Below are positions 16,722-26,450 of a stretch of 64,000 nt of DNA, piece after piece (the first letter of the stretch is position 1; every line of letters starts with the position of its first letter). The DNA is taken from positions 38,827 to 102,826 of the forward strand of contig NZ_LZHT01000014.1 in the NCBI RefSeq assembly GCF_001667315.1, written 5' to 3'. The position numbers were made by a program, and so were the translations under genes. The notes below the pieces were generated by a model that saw nothing but the letters and a program-made list of their open reading frames with translations, was not told the origin of the DNA and did no database searches. Source of the stretch: Mycobacterium sp. 852002-10029_SCH5224772. Its GTDB lineage: Bacteria; Actinomycetota; Actinomycetes; Mycobacteriales; Mycobacteriaceae.

Positions 16722-19124
16722 ATGGTCGACGGGTTGCTCGATGCCGTGCGCGTCCTCGGCTTGTCGAGCGGTGTCGCCGAGGCGGTGACCCGCCTGTTCG
16801 CCGACCTGGGCGCCGACGTCCTGAAGGTGGAACCGCCGGGCGGCTGCCTGGGACGTGACGGGCTGCCGACGCTGCGCGGCGCCAGCATCCCGTTCGCCGT
16901 GCACAACGCCAACAAACGCAGTGCGGTGCTCGACCCGTTCGACGACGAGGACTGCGCCCGTTTCCTCGACCTTGCCGCCGACGCCGACATCGTCGTGGAC
17001 ACCGGCTTCGACGAACGCGGCGCCATGTTCGGAACCTCCGGCGAGGAGCTGGCGACTCGCTACCCCCATCTGGTGGTGCTGTCGATCACCGACTTCGGCG
17101 CGACGGGCCCGCGGTCCTCGTGGCGCGCCACGGATCCGGTGCTCTACGCGATGTGTGGCGCGCTATCGCGGTCTGGCCCCACCACCGGCAGCCCGGTGTT
17201 GCCGCCGGACGGCATCGCTTCGGCCACCGCGGCGGTCCAGGCGGCGTGGGCCGCGCTCGCGGCGTACTACAACCGACTTCGTTGTGGCACAGGAGATTAC
17301 ATCGACTTCTCGTGGTTTGATGCCGTCGTTATGGCCCTCGACCCGGCCTTCGGCGCGCACGGGCAGGCCGCCGCCGGCATCCGGCGCATCGGGCGGTGGC
17401 GGGGTCGCCCGAGGAACCAGGATGCCTACCCGATCTATCCCTGCCGGGACGGCTACGTCCGGCTGTGCGTGATGGCCCCGCGGCAGTGGCGCGGCCTGCG
17501 GCGCTGGCTCGGGGAGCCGGATGACTTCCAAGACCCCAAATACGACGTGATCGGCGCGCGGTTCGCGGTCTGGCCGCAGATCAGCGAGCTGCTGCAGAAG
17601 TTGTTCGCCGAACAGACCATGAAGGATCTGGTGGCCGCCGGCCAGGCGCATTGGGTGCCCATCGCCGCGGTGCTGACGCCGTCGCGGATCCTGGGGTCGG
17701 ACCATTTCCAGGCGGTGGGTGCGATCACCGACGCCGAGCTCGTCCCCGGTGTGCGCGCGGGCGTGCCGACCGGATATTTCGTGGTCGACGGCCGGCGCGC
17801 GGGTTTTCGCACGCCGGTGCCCGCCGCGGGGCACGACGAACCGTGCTGGCGCGGCAATCCGTCGGTGGTGCCGTCGGCCTCGGGCCGGCTCGGCGACTAT
17901 CCGTTTGCGGGACTGCGGATTTTGGACCTGGGCATCATCGTGGCCGGTGGCGAGCTGAGCCGGCTGTTCGGCGACCTGGGTGCCGACGTGATCAAGGTCG
18001 AAAGTGCCGAGTATCCCGACGGATTGCGGCAGGCCCGGGTCGGCGAGGCCATGAGTGAATCCTTCGCCTGGACCCACCGCAACAATCGGGGCTTGGGGCT
18101 GGACCTGCGCAGCGAACAGGGCAAGACGGTCTTCCGCCGGCTGGTCGCCGAGGCCGACGCGGTCTTCGCCAACTTCAAGCCGGGAACCCTTGCCGCACTG
18201 GGGTTTTCCTACGAGGAGCTACGCGGCATCAACCCGCGGATCGTGCTGGCCGAAAGCAGCGCGTTCGGGGACACGGGGCCGTGGAGCGCGCGGTTGGGGT
18301 ACGGCCCGCTGGTGCGCGCCACGACCGGCGTCACCCGGCTCTGGACGGCCGACGGCCCGGCGGACGATACCGACGCGGCCCGGCATGCCTTTTACGACGC
18401 GACGACGGTGTTCCCCGACCACGTGGTCGGCCGGGTCACCGCGATCGCGGCGCTGGCCGCGCTGATCCACCGCAACCGGGCCGGCAGCGGAGCCCACGTC
18501 CACATCTCACAGGCCGAAGTCGTGGTCAACCAGCTCGACACCCTCTACGTCACGCAAGCCGCGTTGGCCGCGGGGATCCCCCAGATCCACCAAGACACCA
18601 GCCTGCACGCCGTCTATCCCTGCGCCGGTGACGACGAATGGTGCGTCATCTCGATCCGGTCCGACGACGACTGGCGGCGCGCCGCTTCGGTTTTCGACCA
18701 CCCCGACTGGGCCGACGACCCACGGTTCGCCACCGGCGACGCGCGCTTGGCCAATCGGCGCGAGCTGGTGGAACTGGTCTCCGCCTGGACGCGCACCCGC
18801 ACCCCGGCGCGGGCCGCCGAACTGTTGCAGTCGGCCGGGGTTGCGGCCGGGCCGATGAACCGTCCGCCGGACATCCTCGAAGACCCGCAGCTGATCGCGC
18901 GCAACGTCTACTGCCCGATGACCCATCCGCTGATCGAGAATCCGTTGCCGGCCGAGACGGGACCGGCGCCCTACCGCCACATTCCGTCGGCCCGGCAGGC
19001 CCCGGCGCCTCAGCCCGGGCAGGACACCGTCGAGATCTGCCGAAACGTGCTGGGAATGAACAGCGCCGACATTCAGCGGCTGATCGACGATCGCGTCCTG
19101 TTCGCCCCGACCGACAACGCCTGA
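16722..19124 (+). CDS. Two-domain CaiB/BaiF CoA-transferase family III protein (Rv1866-like)
   Basis: About 800 residues, close in length and position to Rv1866. A GTG two codons upstream (16716) is possible. Two class III CoA-transferase units are fused in tandem, each beginning with a GLRILDLG/VRVLGLSSG strand and LFxDLGADVxKVE, then NNRGLGLDLRSEQGK in the second copy and NANKRSAVLD in the first. The second half keeps more consensus than the first, so the halves may have diverged in role. Such enzymes move CoA between acyl groups. It is transcribed towards the thiolase-like gene. Confidence 0.9.
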   Translation: MVDGLLDAVRVLGLSSGVAEAVTRLFADLGADVLKVEPPGGCLGRDGLPTLRGASIPFAVHNANKRSAVLDPFDDEDCARFLDLAADADIVVDTGFDERGAMFGTSGEELATRYPHLVVLSITDFGATGPRSSWRATDPVLYAMCGALSRSGPTTGSPVLPPDGIASATAAVQAAWAALAAYYNRLRCGTGDYIDFSWFDAVVMALDPAFGAHGQAAAGIRRIGRWRGRPRNQDAYPIYPCRDGYVRLCVMAPRQWRGLRRWLGEPDDFQDPKYDVIGARFAVWPQISELLQKLFAEQTMKDLVAAGQAHWVPIAAVLTPSRILGSDHFQAVGAITDAELVPGVRAGVPTGYFVVDGRRAGFRTPVPAAGHDEPCWRGNPSVVPSASGRLGDYPFAGLRILDLGIIVAGGELSRLFGDLGADVIKVESAEYPDGLRQARVGEAMSESFAWTHRNNRGLGLDLRSEQGKTVFRRLVAEADAVFANFKPGTLAALGFSYEELRGINPRIVLAESSAFGDTGPWSARLGYGPLVRATTGVTRLWTADGPADDTDAARHAFYDATTVFPDHVVGRVTAIAALAALIHRNRAGSGAHVHISQAEVVVNQLDTLYVTQAALAAGIPQIHQDTSLHAVYPCAGDDEWCVISIRSDDDWRRAASVFDHPDWADDPRFATGDARLANRRELVELVSAWTRTRTPARAAELLQSAGVAAGPMNRPPDILEDPQLIARNVYCPMTHPLIENPLPAETGPAPYRHIPSARQAPAPQPGQDTVEICRNVLGMNSADIQRLIDDRVLFAPTDNA

Positions 19125-19140
19125 GCCACCGCCGATCGCC

Positions 19141-19198
19141 CGAGCGTGCGGCCCGCCGCACGCTCGCGCCCCAATGTGCGGCGAGCCGCACATTGGGG
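19141..19198. repeat. Two adjacent perfect palindromic hairpins
   Basis: The first, 19141-19166, has 11-base arms (CGAGCGTGCGG) around CCCG. The second, 19169-19198, has 13-base arms (CCCCAATGTGCGG) around CGAG. Both share a GTGCGG...CCGCAC core. They lie between the Rv1866-like stop and the thiolase-like start. Possible roles are transcription terminator or mRNA stabiliser, or copies of a mobile palindromic element; the second ends about 18 bases before the next start codon. Confidence 0.85.
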
Positions 19199-19216
19199 GT
19201 CCGATAAATTCGTCGT

Positions 19217-20701
19217 ATGACCGTTGACCCCAGAACCCCGGTTTTGATCGGCTACGGCCAGGTCAACCATCGCGACGAGATCGATCCGACCAAGCGGTCC
19301 ATCGAGCCCGTGGACCTGATGGCGGCCGCCGTCGAGCAAGCCGCCGGCGCCGCGGTGATCGAGGCGGTCGACTCGATCCGCGTGGTCAACATCCTGTCGG
19401 CCCAATATCGGGACCCCGGCCTGTTGCTCGGCCAGCGAATCGGAGCCTCCGACTTCACCACGCTGTATAGCCCGGTCGGCGGCAACGTGCCGCAATCGCT
19501 GCTCAACCAGGCATGCCTGGACATCCAGCGGGGCCGCGCGGGCGTCGTGCTGCTGGCCGGCGCCGAAACCTGGCGCACCAGACGGGGGCTGCGGGCCCAG
19601 GGCGGCAAGCTGGTGTGGACCGAGCAGGACCGCTCCGTCCCGATGGCCGAGGTCAGCGGTGACGACGTCCCGATGGCCGGCGACGCGGAGATCAGGATCT
19701 CCCTCGACCGGCCGGCCTACGTCTACCCGCTCTTCGAGCAGGCGCTGCGGGTGGCGAACGGCGAGTCGATCGACGATCACCTCAAGCGCATCGGGGAGTT
19801 GTGGGCACGGTTCAACGCCGTGGCGGTGGACAACCCGCACGCATGGATTCGCAAGCCGTCGTCCGCCGACGACATCCGCCACGCGAGCCCGCAGAACCGG
19901 ATGATCAGCTGGCCCTACACGAAGTTGATGAACTCCAACAACATGGTTGACCAGGGCGCGGCGCTCGTTTTGACCTCGGTCGAGCAGGCCAACCGGCTGA
20001 AGATCCCGGCCGAGCGGTGGGTGTATCCACACGCGGGCACCGACGCGCACGACACACCGTCGATCGCCGAGCGTCACGAACTGCACCGGTCCACCGCCAT
20101 CCGGATCGCCGGCGCGCGGGTCCTCGAGCTGGCGGGCGTGGGCATCGACGACGTCGATTACGTCGACCTGTACTCGTGCTTTCCCTCCGCGGTGCAAGTG
20201 GCGGCGGGCGAACTCGGGTTGAGCCTCGACGACCCCGCCCGGCCGCTCACCGTGACCGGCGGGTTGACGTTCGCTGGTGGCCCGTGGAGCAACTACGTGA
20301 TGCATTCGATTGCCACCATGGCGGAGTTGCTGGTGGCCAATCCGGGTCGGCGCGGTCTGATCACCGCCAACGGCGGCTACCTGACCAAACACAGTTTCGG
20401 CGTCTACAGCACCGAACCGCCGGCCGAATTTCGTTGGGAGGATACGCAACCGGACGTCGATCAGGAGCCGACGACGGACGCGGTGGTCGAGTGGGAAGGC
20501 GTCGGCACGGTTGAAGCGTGGACGACGCCGTATGACCGTGAGGGACAGCCGGAGAAGGCCTTTCTGGCCGTGCGCACGCCCGACGGGTCGCGTGCCCTGG
20601 CCGTGGTCACCGATGGCGCCGCGGCGCGGGCATCGGTGCGCGAAGATATCGGTGGCGTCAAGGTTGCCGTCGCCGCGGATGGCAGCGCGACGCTGCAGTA
20701 G
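19217..20701 (+). CDS. Thiolase-like acetyl-CoA acetyltransferase family protein (Rv1867-like)
   Basis: 494 residues, the same length as Rv1867. The N-terminal 400 residues follow the thiolase fold (VLIGYGQVN, LLNQACLDIQRGRAGVVLLAGAE, FAGGPWSNYVMHSIATM, TANGGYLTKHSFGVYS). The remaining C-terminal part looks like an OB-fold lipid-transfer-type domain. A candidate nucleophile is the Cys of NQACLD, but the second catalytic Cys of degradative thiolases is not obvious. It may be a non-decarboxylating sterol-carrier-type thiolase. The context (CoA transferase upstream, epimerase-like gene downstream) suggests acyl-CoA metabolism. Confidence 0.87.
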   Translation: MTVDPRTPVLIGYGQVNHRDEIDPTKRSIEPVDLMAAAVEQAAGAAVIEAVDSIRVVNILSAQYRDPGLLLGQRIGASDFTTLYSPVGGNVPQSLLNQACLDIQRGRAGVVLLAGAETWRTRRGLRAQGGKLVWTEQDRSVPMAEVSGDDVPMAGDAEIRISLDRPAYVYPLFEQALRVANGESIDDHLKRIGELWARFNAVAVDNPHAWIRKPSSADDIRHASPQNRMISWPYTKLMNSNNMVDQGAALVLTSVEQANRLKIPAERWVYPHAGTDAHDTPSIAERHELHRSTAIRIAGARVLELAGVGIDDVDYVDLYSCFPSAVQVAAGELGLSLDDPARPLTVTGGLTFAGGPWSNYVMHSIATMAELLVANPGRRGLITANGGYLTKHSFGVYSTEPPAEFRWEDTQPDVDQEPTTDAVVEWEGVGTVEAWTTPYDREGQPEKAFLAVRTPDGSRALAVVTDGAAARASVREDIGGVKVAVAADGSATLQ

Positions 20702-20813
20702 CCCCGTCCGAGGGCACGGCGCCAGGTCGGTGCGCCATTCGTGGGTAACGGTCGCGTAGCCCGTGCCGACTTGCCTATTGTTGAGGGCTGAGGGTTGGGG
20801 GAGGTGAGCCCAG

Positions 20814-22970
20814 GTGCACATCCTGGTTACCGACGCCACCGGCGCTCTCGGGCGGCTGGTCGCTGGGCAGCTCATCGCTGCCGGGCACACGGTCACCGGC
20901 ATTGCTGAGCTCCCGCATCCGTGCCTGGACGGCAACGTCGAATTTGTTTGCGCATCGCTGCGCGACCGCGTCTTGCGGGAGCTCACCGACGAGGCCGACG
21001 CGGTCATTCACCTGGCCCCCATCGATCCCGTCGCGCCCGGCAGCGCGGGCATGGACGGGCTGGCGCGGGTGACCGACGCGGCCGCCCGCACCGGCTCCCG
21101 CCTGCTGTTCGTGTCGCAGGCCGCCGGACGGCCCGAGGTGTATCGGCCGGCCGAGGACCTGGTGTCCTCGAGTTGGGGGCCCACCGCGGTCGTCCGGATC
21201 GCACCGCCGGTCGGACGCCAACTCGACTGGATGGTGTGCCGCACCGTGGCCACGCTGTTGCGCACCAAGGTCTCGGCGCAACCCATGCGCGTGCTGCATC
21301 TCGACGACCTGATGCGGTTTTTGGTCCTGGCGCTCAACACCGATCGCACCGGGGTGGTGGACCTCGCCAGCCCGGACACCATCAACATGGTCACCGCCTG
21401 GCGGGTGCTGCGGGCCGCCGACCCGCGTTCCCGGCTGCACCGGGTCCGCAGTTGGTCGCAGCTGATGCCGGAGTTCGATGTTGCTGCAGCACAAGAGGAT
21501 TGGATGTTCGAGTACGGCTGGCACGCGCTTGACGCGGTCGCCGACACCGCGCGTGGACTGGTCGGCCGCCGGCTCGACGCCGCCGGCGCGATCAACCACG
21601 GGGGACAGCTTGCGCTGCCCGTCGAGGTGCTGCCGCACTCCAGGCGCCCGGCCGACCAGGTGCACACCGCCGCACCGGAAGGCCTGGAAGGCGAATTCGA
21701 CGACCACATCGATTCGCGGTTCCCGGTCTTCAGCGGTACCGCCCTGGCCGAGGCGCTGCCCGGACCGCTCACCCCGATCACGCTGGACGTCCAACTGGGC
21801 GGACTGCGCACCGCGAGCCGGGTGCTGGGACAGGTCCTCGCGCTCGGCGGCGTGGCCGCCGCCGAATGGGGCAGCAGAGCCATCGCCGTGTTCGGCCACC
21901 GCGCCTACGTCGGGGTATCGGTCAACATGATCGTCGCCAGCCAACTGCCCGGTTGGGACCAGGACGCCGTCGTCCGCGACGCCCTCGTCGGCCAGCCCCA
22001 GGTCGGGGACCCCCTGCCGTTCGGCGATCCGCCGTTGACGGCCGGAGCGCTTGGCTCGCTCGCCAAGGCCGTCGCCGCGGGACGATCGGTTGCCCTGCTG
22101 CGGCACCTGCGGGCGGACACCCGGGCCTATCGCGCCGCCGCGGACGCCGAACACCTCGATGCCGGCCAACTGGCGTTGCTGCCCGAAGCCGCGCTGGAAG
22201 TGCGGCTTCGGCTGTTGCGCGACCGCATTCACCAAGGCTGGGTCCTCAATGCGCTGTGGTTGATCGACACCGGTGTCACCGCCGCGGCGCTGGTGCGCAG
22301 CCCGGCGGGACGCAGCGTGGCCGGGCTGGGCATGATCACCGACAGCGGCCTCGTCGCGGCGGAGACCGCCGAGTTGGCGTCGGCGCTACGCGCCGACCCG
22401 CCGTTGTGCGCACTGGCCGCCGAAGGCAACCTCGCGAGCATTCGTGCGCTGTCACCGGAGACCGCCGCCACCCTGGACGCCGTCGTCGCACGGATCGGAC
22501 ACCGCGGCCCGGGCGAGGCGGAGCTGGCCGGCACGACCTTCGCCGACGACCCGACGATGCTGCTGACCGCCGCCGCCGCGGCCGCGCCGCCCGAGCCCGC
22601 GCCGGTCACGTTGGCCGAGCGGCTGGCCGCCAACGCCCGCGGCTCGCGGGAGCTGGCCCACGACACCACGATGCGGTTCACCCACGAGCTGCGGATGACG
22701 TTGCGCGCGTTGGGAGCTCTACGGGTCGAGGCGGACGCGATCGACGCCGTCGACGACATGTACTACCTGACCTGCAACGAGCTGGTCACCATGCCGGGCG
22801 ATGCGCGGCTGCGGATCAAACGCCGCCGCACCGAACGCGAACGGCTGCAGGCGCAATGTCCGCCGGACGTCATCGACGGGACCTGGGCGCCCAGCCAGCA
22901 CAGCGCTGACGCCTCAGGCGCCGAGCCCGCCGGTGCGGAAGGCTCAGCCGAGCAGCTCGCGCAGGGGTGA
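20814..22970 (+). CDS. NAD-dependent epimerase-fold protein with a large C-terminal extension (Rv1868-like)
   Basis: 718 residues from GTG 20814, preceded by GGGGAGGTGA. Residues 1-230 are an extended-SDR domain (ILVTDATGALGRLVAGQLIAAG), with TGALGRL as the nucleotide loop. The remaining part (about 240-700) is a helical Ala/Leu-rich region I cannot assign, close in length to Rv1868 (about 699). The catalytic YxxxK is not evident, so enzyme activity is uncertain. The 3-prime end overlaps the convergent reductase gene by 27 bases. Confidence 0.82.
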   Translation: MHILVTDATGALGRLVAGQLIAAGHTVTGIAELPHPCLDGNVEFVCASLRDRVLRELTDEADAVIHLAPIDPVAPGSAGMDGLARVTDAAARTGSRLLFVSQAAGRPEVYRPAEDLVSSSWGPTAVVRIAPPVGRQLDWMVCRTVATLLRTKVSAQPMRVLHLDDLMRFLVLALNTDRTGVVDLASPDTINMVTAWRVLRAADPRSRLHRVRSWSQLMPEFDVAAAQEDWMFEYGWHALDAVADTARGLVGRRLDAAGAINHGGQLALPVEVLPHSRRPADQVHTAAPEGLEGEFDDHIDSRFPVFSGTALAEALPGPLTPITLDVQLGGLRTASRVLGQVLALGGVAAAEWGSRAIAVFGHRAYVGVSVNMIVASQLPGWDQDAVVRDALVGQPQVGDPLPFGDPPLTAGALGSLAKAVAAGRSVALLRHLRADTRAYRAAADAEHLDAGQLALLPEAALEVRLRLLRDRIHQGWVLNALWLIDTGVTAAALVRSPAGRSVAGLGMITDSGLVAAETAELASALRADPPLCALAAEGNLASIRALSPETAATLDAVVARIGHRGPGEAELAGTTFADDPTMLLTAAAAAAPPEPAPVTLAERLAANARGSRELAHDTTMRFTHELRMTLRALGALRVEADAIDAVDDMYYLTCNELVTMPGDARLRIKRRRTERERLQAQCPPDVIDGTWAPSQHSADASGAEPAGAEGSAEQLAQG

Positions 22971-24176
22971 GTGCGGGTCGGCCAGTTTGTCGGCGTCGAC
23001 GGAAGTCCTGGACCGGATCAGCGCCTTGACGTCATCGAGCACGTCCCAGATGTTGACGTTCATCCCGGCCAGCACCCGGTTGTCGCCGTCCAGCCAGAAG
23101 GCGACGAACTCGCGGCCGGCGACGTCGCCGCGAAACACCACTCGCTCGAAGCTGGGGGCGTGGCCGGCGTATTCCATGCCGAGGTCGTATTGGTCGGTGA
23201 AGAAATAGGGCAGCTCCGCATATTCGCCTGGCGCGCCCAGCATTCCGGCCACCGCCACGGCGGGCTGTTTGAGCGCGTTGGCCCAGTGCTCGGTGCGGAT
23301 GCGTGCGCCGAACAGCGGGTGTTGGGCGGCGGCGATGTCGCCGACGGCATAGATGTCGGGATCGCTGGTGCGCAACGACGCGTCGACCAGCACCCCGCCG
23401 TCACCCAGGGACAACCCGGCCTCATCGGCGAGTTCGACGTTGGGCTTGGCGCCGACGCACACCAGCACGGCGTCGGCGCTGATCGTCGCCCCGTCCCGCG
23501 TCCGCAGGCCGGTCGCCGATCCGTCGGCCTGGGTGATCTCCTCGACCTGCATCTCGAGCCGAAGATCCACCCCGTGCTCGCGATGCAGGGTGGCGAACAC
23601 CTCGCCGACGGTCTCACCCAGCGCGGCCATCAACGGTTGTTTGGCGGCTTCCACCACGGTGACGTCCACGCCCCGCTGACGCGCACTTGCGGCCACTTCC
23701 AGCCCGATCCACCCGGCGCCCACGATCGCGAGCGAAGCCCCTTCGGTCAGAACAGCATTCAATGCCGCGGCGTCCTCATAGGTGCGCAGGTAATGCACAC
23801 CGCCGGAATCCGATCCCGGTATCGGTGGGCGCCGCGAGGCCGATCCCGTCGCCAGCAGCAGCTTGTCGTAGCCGACGGTGGTGCCATCGGCCAGCCCCAC
23901 GGTGTGGCCGTTGGCATCCAGGGAGGCCACCCGCGTGCTAAGGCGGAGGTCGACGTTGTTGTCGCGGTACCAGTCGGAGTTCTGCACGGTGAAATCTGTC
24001 AGCGACTTTTTGCCGGCCAGATAGTCCTTCGATAACGGGGGCCGCTCGTAGGGCAGATGCTCCTCGTCGGCGAACACAATGATGTGCCCATCAAAGTGAT
24101 TGTCGCGCAATGCTTCTACGGCTTTGGCGGCCGCGAGTCCGCCGCCGATGATGACGAAGCTGGTCGGGTTGGCCAT
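22944..24176 (-). CDS. FAD-dependent ferredoxin/rubredoxin reductase (Rv1869c-like)
   Basis: 410 residues. FAD motif GGGLAA at 11-16 after FVII, NAD motif VGAGWIGLEVAAS near 150-165, and GDIAAAQHPLFG near residue 280, which binds FAD in rubredoxin/ferredoxin reductases. It should pass electrons from NAD(P)H to a small iron-sulfur protein partner, for example for a P450. No partner ferredoxin gene is adjacent, but two P450 genes and a bfd ferredoxin lie in the window. Length agrees with Rv1869c. Confidence 0.92.
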   Translation of the reverse strand: MANPTSFVIIGGGLAAAKAVEALRDNHFDGHIIVFADEEHLPYERPPLSKDYLAGKKSLTDFTVQNSDWYRDNNVDLRLSTRVASLDANGHTVGLADGTTVGYDKLLLATGSASRRPPIPGSDSGGVHYLRTYEDAAALNAVLTEGASLAIVGAGWIGLEVAASARQRGVDVTVVEAAKQPLMAALGETVGEVFATLHREHGVDLRLEMQVEEITQADGSATGLRTRDGATISADAVLVCVGAKPNVELADEAGLSLGDGGVLVDASLRTSDPDIYAVGDIAAAQHPLFGARIRTEHWANALKQPAVAVAGMLGAPGEYAELPYFFTDQYDLGMEYAGHAPSFERVVFRGDVAGREFVAFWLDGDNRVLAGMNVNIWDVLDDVKALIRSRTSVDADKLADPHSPLRELLG

Positions 24177-24220
24177 GGGGGTGCTCCGTTCTGTGGAAAT
24201 TTCAGCCTACTCGTGGACGC

Positions 24221-24946
24221 TCAGCGCAACAGCTCGCGCAGGTCGAGCGCGTTGCGCACCGCGTGGCCGCCCAGGTCGTTGTTGAAATACATCCACACGT
24301 CCTTTCCTGCACCGTCCCACTGGGCGATCGGGTCGGCCCAGCGCCGCAAGTCGTCGTCGGTGTAGGAGCCGGCATAGTTCGCCTCCGGATCCGGGCCGTG
24401 CATCCGGATGTACACGAAATCGGTCGTCGCGCGGGGGACGCAGTGCAGCCCGAGGCCACTCATCACCACATATGCGGCGCGGCGGCGTTCCAATAACTCG
24501 AACACCGCGGGGTCGTTCCACGACGGATGACGCAATTCGATGGCGACGCGGATCGACGCGGGCATGCGCTGCAGGAACGAATCCAGGCGCGCGTCGTCGC
24601 GCTGCTGTTCGGGGTGCAGCTGCACCAGCAGCACCCCGTGGCGGTCGCCCAGGAGGTACCAACAACGTTCGAACCGTTCGACCCACGGTTCGGGCGAGGC
24701 AAGCCGACGGTAGTGCGTCAATCCGCGATGCGCCTTGACCGACATGGTGAAACCGTCCGGCAGTTGAGCGCGCCAGCCCTCGAACGTCGAATCCTTGGGC
24801 CACCGGTAGAAACTGGCGTTCAGTTCGACCGTGTCGAACACCTCGATGTAGCGGGCGAGCCGTTTCGCCGACGGGGTTCCCGGCGGATACAGCACATTGA
24901 CCCAGTGGTTGTAGGACCAACCCGAGGTACCGATTCGAATGGCCAC
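24221..24946 (-). CDS. DUF72 family protein (TIM-barrel-like)
   Basis: 241 residues. IRIGTSGWSYNHWVNVLYP at the N-terminus and ELNASFYRWP are DUF72 signatures, with VAIELRHPSW and YIRMHG later. The family is widespread and of unknown function, with a TIM-barrel-like fold. It lies 45 bases downstream of the reductase start on the same strand, and 8 bases from the end of the next helix-hairpin-helix gene, so it is probably an operon member. Confidence 0.85.
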   Translation of the reverse strand: MAIRIGTSGWSYNHWVNVLYPPGTPSAKRLARYIEVFDTVELNASFYRWPKDSTFEGWRAQLPDGFTMSVKAHRGLTHYRRLASPEPWVERFERCWYLLGDRHGVLLVQLHPEQQRDDARLDSFLQRMPASIRVAIELRHPSWNDPAVFELLERRRAAYVVMSGLGLHCVPRATTDFVYIRMHGPDPEANYAGSYTDDDLRRWADPIAQWDGAGKDVWMYFNNDLGGHAVRNALDLRELLR

Positions 24947-24953
24947 GGTGCGC

Positions 24954-25580
24954 TCAGCCGGTCACCTGCTGACGCACATCGTCATTCAACGACGCCCTGA
25001 CCAGTGCGGCGGCCAGCCGCGCATTGGCCCGCGGCGCAAGCATTCCCAGCTTCTTCGGCTCGGCGGGCAGACCCAATTGCTTGGCGGTGGCGGTGGCCCG
25101 GTCATCGAAGTACGGCCGCACCCAGGTCCACACGTCCTGAACCTCGCGGAGGTAGATGTCGGCGCCGGTGTCGCCGATTCCCTTGAATGTCTTGAGCATT
25201 CGTTTGGCCGCGGCCACATCATGCCCGCTACGATCGGCCAACTCACGCAGATCACCGGCGTAGTCGTCACGAAGGCGTTCGGCCATATCGGTGAGCCGGG
25301 TCGCCGAGCTCTCGTCGTAGCGCACGTAGTGCGCGCGCCCGAAGGCGTCGATCATGGTTTGTCGATCCGAGGCCAGGACGGCTTTGGGCGTCCGCAAGCC
25401 CGCCCTGAAGAGTTCGCGCGCGGCACCCATGGCGATGGCCGCATCGATTGGCTTGCTGGCCAGCATGCACAGCACCAGCAGCTGGAACAGCGGCATCGGC
25501 TTGTCGCCCATCGTGATCCGCGCCTGCGCCGCATAGGTTGTGCCGGCAACATCGAGCAGTCGTCGCACCCGCTTGTCCAT
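24954..25580 (-). CDS. Helix-hairpin-helix, endonuclease III-like protein (Rv1870c-like)
   Basis: 208 residues from ATG 25580; a frame start at 25613 is less likely. LKTFKGIGDTGADIYLREV resembles an HhH-GPD loop of DNA glycosylases, but the usual Lys/Asp catalytic pair and the FeS cluster are not seen. It may bind DNA without glycosylase activity. Mtb Rv1870c has about 211 residues. The next gene (DUF72) starts 8 bases after its stop. Confidence 0.78.
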   Translation of the reverse strand: MDKRVRRLLDVAGTTYAAQARITMGDKPMPLFQLLVLCMLASKPIDAAIAMGAARELFRAGLRTPKAVLASDRQTMIDAFGRAHYVRYDESSATRLTDMAERLRDDYAGDLRELADRSGHDVAAAKRMLKTFKGIGDTGADIYLREVQDVWTWVRPYFDDRATATAKQLGLPAEPKKLGMLAPRANARLAAALVRASLNDDVRQQVTG

Positions 25581-25623
25581 GCCGCACCGCGTACCCCGAC
25601 GATGCTGGGGCAAACCGGACGCG

Positions 25624-25956
25624 CTATTTGGGCGGCAGGCTGCGGGCGTGGTCGAGCCCCCGGGTCACCCAACTGTGCAGCTGGCGTTTGGTTTGCACCC
25701 CGGCAGCCTCGACGCGCAACCAGCCTCTGGCCTCGCGCCCGGCCATCACCATGGGGCTGACGTGCGCACGCCCGGCGAGTTTGTCGGCGTCCGTGCGCGG
25801 CACCCGCACCAACAGCCCGCCCTGGCCGCTCACGGCCACCGACATGTTGCCATTGACCAGGAACGCCAAACCGCCGAACATGCGCTTCTCGTCGATGCCC
25901 GGCTGGCACCCGAGGAGTTCGCGGACCCGGTTGGCCAGGTCTTCGTCGTAGGCCAT
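25624..25956 (-). CDS. TfoX N-terminal domain protein
   Basis: 110 residues. MAYDEDLANRVRELLG, then EKRMFGGLAFLVNGNM and MVMAGREARGWLRV, are the TfoX/Sxy N-terminal pattern. In proteobacteria Sxy controls competence; in actinobacteria stand-alone TfoX N-terminal proteins are of unknown role. It sits 44 bases before the helix-hairpin-helix gene, probably in the same unit. Confidence 0.85.
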   Translation of the reverse strand: MAYDEDLANRVRELLGCQPGIDEKRMFGGLAFLVNGNMSVAVSGQGGLLVRVPRTDADKLAGRAHVSPMVMAGREARGWLRVEAAGVQTKRQLHSWVTRGLDHARSLPPK

Positions 25957-25996
25957 GCGCCGACCTTAAGCCCGTCCGCCGACACGCGCGGCGGTG

Positions 25997-26386
25997 TCAG
26001 TCCAGATCCACTCGGATGGTCAGCAGGTCGCTACCCATCAGGCGCACCACCGCGCTATTGAGCTTGGGCAGGTTGCCGAGTCGCTGCAGTGGGTCGTCGT
26101 CGGGCATCAGGTGGGCGGTTCCGGTTGCCCACCGACCGCCCACGCGCACCCGGACGGCGGGGTTGGCCTTGATGTTGCGGACGTAATCGGACCGTTCGCC
26201 GTGTTCGGAGACCATCCAGAACTGGTTGTTCACGACGCGCCCGCCCACCGCGGTGCGCCGCGGCTGTCCCGACTTTCGGCCGATGGTCTCGAGCATGGTC
26301 ACGGGCAGTTGCCGGCCCACGGGGTTCACCACCATCCGTTGAACTCGATGGACCACTTGCCGTTTCAGATCCCGGATGTCAGTCAT
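25997..26386 (-). CDS. F420-dependent nitroreductase-like (DDN family) protein
   Basis: 129 residues from ATG 26386. The motif LETIGRKSGQPRRT is the deazaflavin-dependent nitroreductase (DDN/Rv3547 type) fingerprint, with VSEHGERSDYVRNIKANPAV later. Such split-barrel proteins use reduced F420 to reduce quinones or nitro compounds. The frame upstream to 26494 is open but shows no family similarity. It ends 40 bases before the TfoX gene start on the same strand. Confidence 0.87.
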   Translation of the reverse strand: MTDIRDLKRQVVHRVQRMVVNPVGRQLPVTMLETIGRKSGQPRRTAVGGRVVNNQFWMVSEHGERSDYVRNIKANPAVRVRVGGRWATGTAHLMPDDDPLQRLGNLPKLNSAVVRLMGSDLLTIRVDLD

Positions 26387-26450
26387 ACGTTGCGATTCTG
26401 CCGCACGAGAACAGCCGCCGCAGGTGCGGCGGCTGTCCCCTCGTGCCGGT

